A stretch of DNA of 6,283 nt from Sediminibacterium ginsengisoli (lineage in GTDB: Bacteria; Bacteroidota; Bacteroidia; Chitinophagales; Chitinophagaceae): positions 1 to 6,283 of the forward strand of contig CAMAQW010000099.1 of NCBI GenBank assembly GCA_945860335.1. The letters run 5' to 3'. Under the pieces are notes generated by a model, which searched no databases, had not been told where the DNA came from, and was given only the letters and a program-made list of their open reading frames with translations. Position numbers and translations under genes: made by a program. Shown in pieces: positions 1 through 5,702 of this stretch (the first letter of the stretch is position 1; each line of letters opens with the position of its first letter).

Positions 1-401
1 TTTTTACCTTTTAGTGCATAGATATCTCCATTAGAACCATTGGCAATATCGTAATAGCAAGATATGGGGCTATTGGATCTTATGAGTAAACCTTTATTGC
101 TGACCGTATTGGGCGTAGCATTTTCTATTTGCGTAATTACTGTGGTGAGATTTACTGAGTTCGAGCTATTGGCTGGAATATCTATGCTTATGGGGGTAAA
201 GCCAGGATTTGCTGGTTGAGAAATGGTAATCGAAGCAGCTGTATTTGAAGTCGAGAATCTTAAAAAAATGGGCCTGTCACCATGCGCTTCTTGGAGGTCT
301 GGTGCAGCAAACCAAAAAGTAGTATCCGTTTGGGCACTTGTTAATTTACAAAATAAAACAAAAGCCATTAATATGTAGAGGTGGGGGCTTCTACAGCTCA
401 T
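1..401 (-). CDS. Secreted IgGFc-binding-like surface protein, N-terminal part (runs off left edge)
   Basis: The minus-strand frame is open from the ATG at 401 to the window edge, giving 133 codons; the C-terminus is missing. Residues 1-24 form a Sec signal peptide: a short basic start (SCRSPH), a hydrophobic core (ILMAFVLF) and a likely cut after LTSAQ or just before it. The mature part opens with DTTFWFAAPD, followed by HGDRPIFLRFST, TISQPANPGF, IPANSS and YALKGK. From memory these phrases are typical of large Bacteroidota proteins annotated as IgGFc-binding proteins, many of which end in a gliding-motility-type (type IX secretion) sorting domain; that end cannot be seen here. The role is probably cell-surface or extracellular, perhaps adhesive; no enzymatic function is evident. 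The ATG at 401 is the first after an in-frame TGA at 426-428. A TTG at 422 and an ATG at 368 are less likely starts. The gene is divergent from the GH109 gene. Confidence 0.8.
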   Translation of the reverse strand, partial: MSCRSPHLYILMAFVLFCKLTSAQTDTTFWFAAPDLQEAHGDRPIFLRFSTSNTAASITISQPANPGFTPISIDIPANSSNSVNLTTVITQIENATPNTVSNKGLLIRSNSPISCYYDIANGSNGDIYALKGK

Positions 402-426
402 TATTGCTATTTTCTTGGTCAATTTT

Positions 427-453
427 CAAATCTTACTCTTTCTGAACTGCAAA
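427..453 (-). promoter_or_regulatory. Weak candidate promoter for the IgGFc-binding-like gene
   Basis: Read on the minus strand, a TTTG (453-450) is followed 15 bp later by AAGATTTG (434-427). This resembles the Bacteroidota -33 TTTG and -7 TAnnTTTG elements with one mismatch and a slightly short spacer. It would leave a leader of roughly 20 bases before the ATG at 401. In sequence this AT-rich, such matches arise by chance. Confidence 0.22.
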
Positions 454-467
454 CTACTTAAAACGGC

Positions 468-497
468 TTTAAAATTGTCATAATTTATTTATCTTGA
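468..497 (+). promoter_or_regulatory. Weak candidate promoter for the GH109-kinase-peptidase run
   Basis: TTTA at 468-471 and TATCTTGA at 490-497, 18 bp apart, are an imperfect match to the Bacteroidota -33/-7 pattern (TTTG, TAnnTTTG). Transcription would start near 503, between this site and the ATG at 518. If real, it also argues against translation starting at the TTG at 494, which lies inside the -7 element. The assignment rests on an imperfect match only. Confidence 0.22.
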
Positions 498-517
498 ACA
501 CCTTAAAACTTAATTCT

Positions 518-1873
518 ATGAAAAGACGCAACTTCCTTAAAAACAGCAGCCTTGCTGCGGCTTCTGTAGCATTTATGCCTAGTGCAAATGTTTTTGCAAA
601 TTCATTTGCAAGTAATGTTAAAATCGGCATTATTGGGGTAGGATTAAGAGGTCAAGGTCATCTAGACTTACTTCTAAGACGCAAAGATGTTGACGTAGTT
701 GCAATTTGTGATATTAGCGACTATATGCTAAATAGTGCAAAAGAGGACATTACTAAGTCTGGTAAAAAAATGCCAGCTATCTATACCGGCGACAACTATG
801 CCTGGAAGCGTATGTTGGAAAAAGAAAAACTAGACGGGGTAGTAATTGCTACACCTTGGGAGTGGCATAAACCTATGATTGTGGGTTCTTTGGAAGCGGG
901 TGTAAAATATGTTGGTTCCGAAGTGTGTATAGGACTTAGTTTACAGGATCACTGGGATGTTGTAAAAGCTGCAGAGCGATACAGTGCACAAGTGATGATG
1001 CTTGAAAATGTTTGTTACCGCCGAGATGTAATGGCAGTTTTAAATATGGTGCGTCAGGGATTATTTGGTGAACTTATTCATTTGCAAGGTGGTTATCAGC
1101 ACGATTTAAGAGACGTGAAATTTAACAATGGGAATAATCCAGCTAACTCGCCGGTAGAATTTGGTGCAAAAGCTTTTTCGGAAGCGTCTTGGAGAACAGA
1201 ACATTCGGTACAGCGCAATGGAGACTTATATCCAACACATGGTATTGGCCCTGTGGCTAATTATATCAATATTAATAGAGGTAACCGTTTTGTGAACCTA
1301 TGTTCATTCTCTTCTAAAGCACGCGGTCTTCACAATCATGTGGTTAAAAAAGGCGGTGAAAATCACCCCAATGCAAAAGTTAATTTTAGACTGGGTGATG
1401 TGGTTACCACCAATATTCAGTGCGCTAATGGTGAAACTATTTTATTACAACACGACACCAATTTACCACGTCCATATTCGTTAGGATTTAGGGTGCAGGG
1501 TACCGAAGGACTTTGGATGGACGTGAATAAGAGTATTTATATTCAGGACAAATCGCCTAAATCGCATCAGTGGGAGCCCGCCAAAGAATGGTTGGATAAA
1601 TATGATCATCCTTTATGGGCGCGTTGGAGTAAAGAAACCGAAGGTGCTGGTCATGGCGGTATGGACTTTTTTGTCATTCATGCTTTTATTGAATCTATTA
1701 AAAATAGTAAGCCAACACCACTTGATGTATACGATGCTGCCACTTGGAGTGCCATTACACCTCTTTCCGAACAGTCTATTGCACTTGGTAATGAAACCAT
1801 TGCATTCCCTGATTTTACGGGCGGCGAGTGGATGTATAGAAAGCCAGTGTTTGCTTTAAATGACAGCTATTAA
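518..1873 (+). CDS. GH109 family glycosidase (alpha-N-acetylgalactosaminidase type), Tat-exported
   Basis: This 451-residue protein has the Gfo/Idh/MocA fold and belongs to the NAD-dependent glycosidase family GH109, which removes terminal alpha-GalNAc by a redox mechanism with bound NAD. The N-terminus MKRRNFLK is a twin-arginine (Tat) signal; cleavage near VFA (25-27) would give a periplasmic enzyme, consistent with export of a folded, cofactor-loaded protein. The Rossmann motif GVGLRG is at 40-45. Compared from memory with the Elizabethkingia enzyme (about 444 residues), the active-site residues recorded there as Tyr179, Tyr225, His228 and Tyr307 align with Tyr193 (GGYQHDL), Tyr238 and His241 (YPTHG) and Tyr320 (RPYSLGF). 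ENVCYRRD (163-170) and GAGHGGMD (376-383) are also conserved. The ATG at 518 is chosen over an in-frame TTG at 494 because it places the RR motif at residues 3-4. First gene of a three-gene run. Family assignment is strong; exact substrate and anomeric specificity are inferred. Confidence 0.92.
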   Translation: MKRRNFLKNSSLAAASVAFMPSANVFANSFASNVKIGIIGVGLRGQGHLDLLLRRKDVDVVAICDISDYMLNSAKEDITKSGKKMPAIYTGDNYAWKRMLEKEKLDGVVIATPWEWHKPMIVGSLEAGVKYVGSEVCIGLSLQDHWDVVKAAERYSAQVMMLENVCYRRDVMAVLNMVRQGLFGELIHLQGGYQHDLRDVKFNNGNNPANSPVEFGAKAFSEASWRTEHSVQRNGDLYPTHGIGPVANYININRGNRFVNLCSFSSKARGLHNHVVKKGGENHPNAKVNFRLGDVVTTNIQCANGETILLQHDTNLPRPYSLGFRVQGTEGLWMDVNKSIYIQDKSPKSHQWEPAKEWLDKYDHPLWARWSKETEGAGHGGMDFFVIHAFIESIKNSKPTPLDVYDAATWSAITPLSEQSIALGNETIAFPDFTGGEWMYRKPVFALNDSY

Positions 1874-1882
1874 TATTCTAGC

Positions 1883-2935
1883 ATGAGCGTTTCTGCAAAT
1901 GTATTAGAGGTATTTGGTTTTGATGCTTCATTGGTGGAAGTTAAGCCGCTTGGTGAAGGCCTTATCAATCATACCTATATCATATCGTCTGGAAATGACG
2001 CTTATGTTTTGCAAAAAATAAACACTGCTGTATTTAAAAATCCAGATGCTATAGCACATAATATTCAATTGATAGCTGGATACCTAGCGGCTCATAGTCC
2101 AGATTATTATTTTGTAGCTCCCATTAGTTCTGTGCATGGGAATCAGATGGAATATATAGACGAGGGGTATTATAGGGTGTTTCCATATGTGAATGGTTCG
2201 CATGCAAAAACAGTAGTTCAAAATGAGGAGCAGGCTTTTGAAGCGGGCTATCAATTTGGACTTTTTACAAGTGCATTAAATGGCCTTGATGCCAATGATT
2301 TACAAATCACCATCCCCGATTTTCATAATTTAACACTTAGGTATGAGCAGTTTGCATCTGCGCTCACATCTGGAAATCAAGATAGGATTACAGCATCAAA
2401 GAATCAGATTCAATATTTACAAGATCATAAGTGGATAGCAGATTTTTTTGAGACCATAAAAACAAATCCAAATTTTAAATTACGCGCTACACACCATGAC
2501 ACCAAAATAAGCAATTTGCTATTTGATGAAAATGATAAAGGGATCTGTGTGATAGATTTGGATACCCTCATGCCAGGTTATTTTATTAGCGACCTTGGTG
2601 ATATGTTTAGAACTTATTTGTGTGCTGTTTCTGAAGAAGAAACAGATTTTTCTAAAATATCTGTAAGGCCAACTATATACAAAGCAATTGTAAGGGGTTA
2701 TTTAAAAGGTGCTGGAAATATGTTATCTAAAGATGAAGCGGATCAGATTTATTATGCAGGGCTTTTTATGATTTATATGCAGGCGCTTCGTTTTTTAACT
2801 GACTTTATAAATAATGATGTGTATTATGGCGCAAAATATTCGCTTCACAATTACAATAGGGCCTCTAATCAAATTAAATTGTTAGAAGACTATTTACAAA
2901 AGAAAGAAACTTTGCAAATTGGAATAAATAATTAA
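1883..2935 (+). CDS. NahK-like N-acetylhexosamine 1-kinase (APH-type phosphotransferase family)
   Basis: This 350-residue cytoplasmic protein without signal peptide or membrane segment is close to the length of bifidobacterial N-acetylhexosamine 1-kinase NahK (about 359 residues). NahK phosphorylates GalNAc or GlcNAc at the anomeric carbon using ATP. Visible features are a glycine-rich nucleotide loop, GEGLINHTY (24-32), then YVLQKINT (41-48); the catalytic loop HHDTKISN (204-211) with Asp206 as likely base and Asn211; and the metal-binding IDLDTLMPG (224-232) with Asp225/Asp227. RFLTDFI and the YGAKYSLHNYNRASNQIKL segment near the C-terminus also match NahK as I remember it. It starts 9 bp after the GH109 stop, so co-transcription is very likely, and the pairing supports GalNAc as the natural sugar. 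Databases often label relatives as aminoglycoside phosphotransferase or mucin desulfatase; neither label should be taken literally. Sugar preference between GalNAc and GlcNAc cannot be read from sequence. Confidence 0.85.
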   Translation: MSVSANVLEVFGFDASLVEVKPLGEGLINHTYIISSGNDAYVLQKINTAVFKNPDAIAHNIQLIAGYLAAHSPDYYFVAPISSVHGNQMEYIDEGYYRVFPYVNGSHAKTVVQNEEQAFEAGYQFGLFTSALNGLDANDLQITIPDFHNLTLRYEQFASALTSGNQDRITASKNQIQYLQDHKWIADFFETIKTNPNFKLRATHHDTKISNLLFDENDKGICVIDLDTLMPGYFISDLGDMFRTYLCAVSEEETDFSKISVRPTIYKAIVRGYLKGAGNMLSKDEADQIYYAGLFMIYMQALRFLTDFINNDVYYGAKYSLHNYNRASNQIKLLEDYLQKKETLQIGINN

Positions 2936-2956
2936 ATGTTTTAAATACGAAATGAA

Positions 2957-4426
2957 ATGAAAAAATTAGTAGTTGTTATTGCCGTTTTATTTGTTGTGCA
3001 TTCACTTACAGCTCAAAAGTATAGTAAGCCAGAGTGGTATGAAACATTTGGAAGTATCAATACAGAAGTGCAACAAAACTCCAAAGCCTACGCAACGCTT
3101 AAGTATGCCACCGAAACGATTGGACACCGTTTAACAGGTTCTGTTAATGGTAGCAAAGCAGAAGCATATGCCTATAACTTATTAAAATCTTATGGGTTTA
3201 AAAATGTAAAATACCAACCTTTTGAAGTAGAGAGCTGGAGTAGAGGAAGTTTAACAGTAAAGATCGGGAATAGTCTAAGCAATTTACAACCCGTAAAGTC
3301 CGTGTCGCTAGCACATTCACCAGTTGCTGCCGATGTTGCGCTTGAAGTGGTTGATATGGGTAATGGACTAGATGAAGACTACGCAAAAGATCCTTCTAAA
3401 GTTGCCGGTAAAATTGCGCTTGTTTATTTAGGTGTTTTACCAGGATCAAAACCTGGTACGCCAAGCCTTCACCGCTCAGAAAAAACAGCCATCGCTACAA
3501 AATATGGCGCTAAAGGAATCATTGTAATTAATACGGCTGCTGGTAGTATTTTACTTACCGGTACCGCTTCTGTTACTGGAAAATTAATTCCTATTCCTGC
3601 GGTATGTATTAGTAAAGAAGATGGGCTTACATTTAAAGAAGCACTTTTAAAGGAACAGCAGTTTGCTAGTATCAACATGACTAATTTTTCTGGACTTATA
3701 AAAGCCCGCAATGTGGTAGTAACAATTAAAGGAAGTGATTTACCTAAAGAAAAAATTGTAGTAGGCGGTCATTTGGATAGTTGGGATTTAGCTACAGGTG
3801 CTATTGATAATGGTATTGGATCGTTTTCGGTACTTGATATGGCGCGTACATTTGCTGCGCTTAACCTACGTCCTACACGTACTGTAGAGTTTGTATTATT
3901 TATGGGTGAAGAAGAAGGATTATTAGGATCTAAGGCTTATATCGATGCTGCAAAAAAAGATAAATCAATTGATCAGATAAGATACATGTTCAATTATGAT
4001 ATGACCAACGATCCAACCGGATATTCAAGTTCGACAGAAGTGTCTGAAACCTTATTTAAATCGATTGGTTCTATTGTACAAAGTATTGATACAAGTTTCA
4101 AAAATACATTTAGCGCAGGAGCAGGGCTTCATAGCGATCACCAACCATTTATGTTACAAGGTATTCCAACGGGTGGTGCAGCTGGTGGCAAACTCCCAAA
4201 CAATGCGGGACCATGCTACCACGCAGACTGCGATAGCTTTAAATTAGTGGATGAAAAAGGCATGAAAAACACGGTTCGATTTAATGCCATTTTGGTATAT
4301 GCTGTTGCCGATGCGCCATTAATTGAAGCAAAGCATTTAAATGATGAAGAAACGAGATTGTTTCTACTAAAAAACAATTTAAAACTACCGCTGCAAATAG
4401 CAGGTGATTGGCGCTGGAAAGACTAG
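2957..4426 (+). CDS. Secreted M28 family zinc metallopeptidase, carboxypeptidase Q-like
   Basis: This 489-residue exported di-zinc peptidase has a Sec signal peptide at residues 1-20 (hydrophobic core LVVVIAVLFVVH, cut after LTAQ). A protease-associated (PA) insert spans about 125-235, including VAGKIALVYLG and YGAKGIIVIN. The M28 catalytic core runs from about 250 to 450. Predicted metal ligands are His272 (GGHLDSWD), bridging Asp284 (AIDNG), Glu319, Asp348 (FNYDMTND) and His422 (CYHADCDSF), with Glu318 of MGEEEG as catalytic base. The spacing from His272 to Asp284 (12) and from Asp284 to Glu318 (34) equals that of human plasma glutamate carboxypeptidase (carboxypeptidase Q), as I recall its residues. 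The enzyme probably releases amino acids from small peptides in the periplasm or outside the cell. It lies 21 bp after the kinase, so it is probably the third gene of the same operon, perhaps acting on peptides after sugar removal (inference). All catalytic residues are intact. Confidence 0.9.
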   Translation: MKKLVVVIAVLFVVHSLTAQKYSKPEWYETFGSINTEVQQNSKAYATLKYATETIGHRLTGSVNGSKAEAYAYNLLKSYGFKNVKYQPFEVESWSRGSLTVKIGNSLSNLQPVKSVSLAHSPVAADVALEVVDMGNGLDEDYAKDPSKVAGKIALVYLGVLPGSKPGTPSLHRSEKTAIATKYGAKGIIVINTAAGSILLTGTASVTGKLIPIPAVCISKEDGLTFKEALLKEQQFASINMTNFSGLIKARNVVVTIKGSDLPKEKIVVGGHLDSWDLATGAIDNGIGSFSVLDMARTFAALNLRPTRTVEFVLFMGEEEGLLGSKAYIDAAKKDKSIDQIRYMFNYDMTNDPTGYSSSTEVSETLFKSIGSIVQSIDTSFKNTFSAGAGLHSDHQPFMLQGIPTGGAAGGKLPNNAGPCYHADCDSFKLVDEKGMKNTVRFNAILVYAVADAPLIEAKHLNDEETRLFLLKNNLKLPLQIAGDWRWKD

Positions 4427-4430
4427 CTAT

Positions 4431-5702
4431 TTATTTAAGTGTGTTTTTTAACACATTTAAATTTCCGTCAATAGTTTTTTGATCATATTGTAACCCTAAA
4501 ATTTTAGCAATTAGTGGGTATACATGCACGTTTTCAAATCCGTTAATTTTTTTACCAGATTTGAATGCAGGTCCCCATGCCAAAAAGCTAGCCCTCATTT
4601 CGGGGAGCCTAGGATCGTAACCATGTTTGCCCGGACTGCTAGGTCTGCCACTTAAACTAAATGTATAAGGTAGTTTAGCTACTAAAATAATGTCACCAAT
4701 TCGGTTGAATCGGTCGTCTAGGTTACTGTAATGAAAATCTTTAGGGGCATTATTTTTTAAATAAACATCGTATCCCTTGGCCTCTTTTAGAAGTGCTTGG
4801 TAGGTAGGTACAATGGCTGCAGTATCTTTTGCATAAAGTTGCAAAAGGGCACTTCCAGAAGGTACATAAAATTTTGCTGGATCAACGGATTTTGGAAGTC
4901 GAATGGGTTTTTGGCTATCTACTAGCGCCATGCCGTGATCTGAAACCAGAATATAATTTACTGGAAGATTCAAACTGCCAACCGCTTCATTCATTTGTTT
5001 GATTACACCATCTATATATTGTACAGCAGCTTCTGCTTGTTTGCTATCTGGTCCAAAATTGTGGGCAGCATCGTCTACCTCAGGCATATAAAAAGTAATA
5101 AGGTGTGGCCTGGTTTTTTCTGGTAAACTCAACCACTCTTTAATTTTAGCAATTCTCTTTTCTATTTTTATTTTATCGTTATAATTATAGTAGTATGATG
5201 GTTTGGTATTTCCAATAGGCGCTTCAGACGCTACCCAATAAAAGCTAGCTGTTACCATCTGTTGTTTTTCGGCAAGAACCCAAAGCGGCGTGCCGCCATA
5301 CCAATATGGGTCGGCTACCATTTTTTTATTAGACATGGTATAGGTAGCGTTTGCTTTTTCATCAAAAAAAGTATTGTCCACTAGGCCATGATGTGCAGGG
5401 TAAAGGCCCGTTACAATACTGTAATGGTTAGGAAAAGTTAAAGAAGGGAAAGCGGATGTCATGTAGTTTGCAACGACACCAGATTTTCCATACGCTTGCA
5501 AAGATTTTGCATTGTACTTGTCTACAAAATCTGATCTAAGGCCATCAATAGAAATAAGTATAACATACGGCCTTTTTTGAGCGGCAGCACTATTATACCT
5601 ACCGGCAGTAATTTGCTCAGTGGTGTCTTGGGCAGCTGCTATTTGAAATATAAAGCTGAAAGCAACTAGAAGGGCTAGTTGTATGTTTTTTAGGTTTTTC
5701 AT
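4431..5702 (-). CDS. Exported NPP-family phosphodiesterase / nucleotide pyrophosphatase (alkaline phosphatase superfamily)
   Basis: This 423-residue protein has a Sec signal peptide at 1-25 (core LALLVAFSFIF, ending AAAQ). It belongs to the type I phosphodiesterase/nucleotide pyrophosphatase (NPP) family. The two-zinc site is complete: Asp53 (SIDGLR), nucleophile Thr89 (PSLTFPNH), Asp210 and His214 (VDDAAH), Asp255 and His256 (SDHG), and His360 (GKHGYD). Positions almost coincide with those I recall for the Xanthomonas NPP (Asp54, Thr90, Asp210, His214, Asp257, His258, His363), and Asn110 (GLVDN) may match its substrate-phosphate-binding Asn. It is likely to hydrolyse phosphodiesters or pyrophosphates, such as nucleotides, nucleotide sugars or lipid headgroups, in the periplasm; the substrate cannot be told. 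Its start overlaps the upstream PAP2 stop as ATGA (5699-5702). It converges on the M28 gene, with only 4 bp between the two stop codons, and its last codons carry that operon's hairpin. The length is normal for bacterial NPPs. Confidence 0.9.
   Translation of the reverse strand: MKNLKNIQLALLVAFSFIFQIAAAQDTTEQITAGRYNSAAAQKRPYVILISIDGLRSDFVDKYNAKSLQAYGKSGVVANYMTSAFPSLTFPNHYSIVTGLYPAHHGLVDNTFFDEKANATYTMSNKKMVADPYWYGGTPLWVLAEKQQMVTASFYWVASEAPIGNTKPSYYYNYNDKIKIEKRIAKIKEWLSLPEKTRPHLITFYMPEVDDAAHNFGPDSKQAEAAVQYIDGVIKQMNEAVGSLNLPVNYILVSDHGMALVDSQKPIRLPKSVDPAKFYVPSGSALLQLYAKDTAAIVPTYQALLKEAKGYDVYLKNNAPKDFHYSNLDDRFNRIGDIILVAKLPYTFSLSGRPSSPGKHGYDPRLPEMRASFLAWGPAFKSGKKINGFENVHVYPLIAKILGLQYDQKTIDGNLNVLKNTLK
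4434..4464 (+). terminator. Hairpin terminator of the plus-strand operon, inside the convergent gene's 3' end
   Basis: Arms 4434-4445 and 4450-4461 pair over 12 bp around a TTTT loop (4446-4449), with a single G-T wobble at 4439/4456 and no unpaired base on the plus-strand RNA. Only a short TTT tract (4462-4464) follows, so it is a weak-tailed intrinsic terminator. It begins 8 bp after the M28 stop. On the opposite strand the wobble becomes an A-C mismatch, no T-tract follows, and the hairpin precedes the stop codon, so function on the plus strand is the sensible reading. Confidence 0.6.
5699..5702 (-). promoter_or_regulatory. ATGA stop/start overlap coupling the PAP2 and NPP genes
   Basis: On the minus strand the TGA that ends the PAP2 gene shares bases with the ATG that starts the NPP gene (ATGA). 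No Shine-Dalgarno-like sequence precedes the NPP start. This is the classical arrangement for termination-reinitiation, so NPP translation probably depends on ribosomes finishing PAP2. The overlap is directly visible; the coupling is inferred. Confidence 0.75.

Noticed and set aside
1602..1859. 85-codon open frame on the plus strand within the GH109 gene
   Set aside because: It lies in another frame of a strongly conserved gene, its product resembles no family I know, and no initiation context supports it.
1883..2935. Reading the kinase as an aminoglycoside resistance enzyme or a mucin desulfatase
   Set aside because: Length, motif order and the neighbouring GH109 fit NahK-type sugar 1-kinases; nothing points to antibiotic modification, and no sulfatase motif (C/S-x-P-x-R) is present.
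2936..2960. Two tiny start-stop frames, ATGTTTTAA (2936-2944) and ATGAAATGA (2952-2960), the second overlapping the M28 start as ATGA
   Set aside because: A reinitiation device is conceivable, but two-codon frames are expected by chance in such AT-rich spacer sequence and nothing else supports function.
3198..3711. Two minus-strand open frames (3198-3386 and 3469-3711) opposite the M28 gene
   Set aside because: They are antisense shadows of conserved PA-domain and linker coding sequence, with no recognisable domain or regulatory context.
4065..4247. 60-codon plus-strand open frame within the M28 gene
   Set aside because: It overlaps the conserved HSDH and CYHADCD coding region in another frame; its codons are explained by the M28 protein.
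4391..4430. Possible terminator for the minus-strand NPP gene beyond its stop
   Set aside because: Only a 4-bp CTGC/GCAG stem is visible and no T-tract follows on the minus strand, so no terminator is called.
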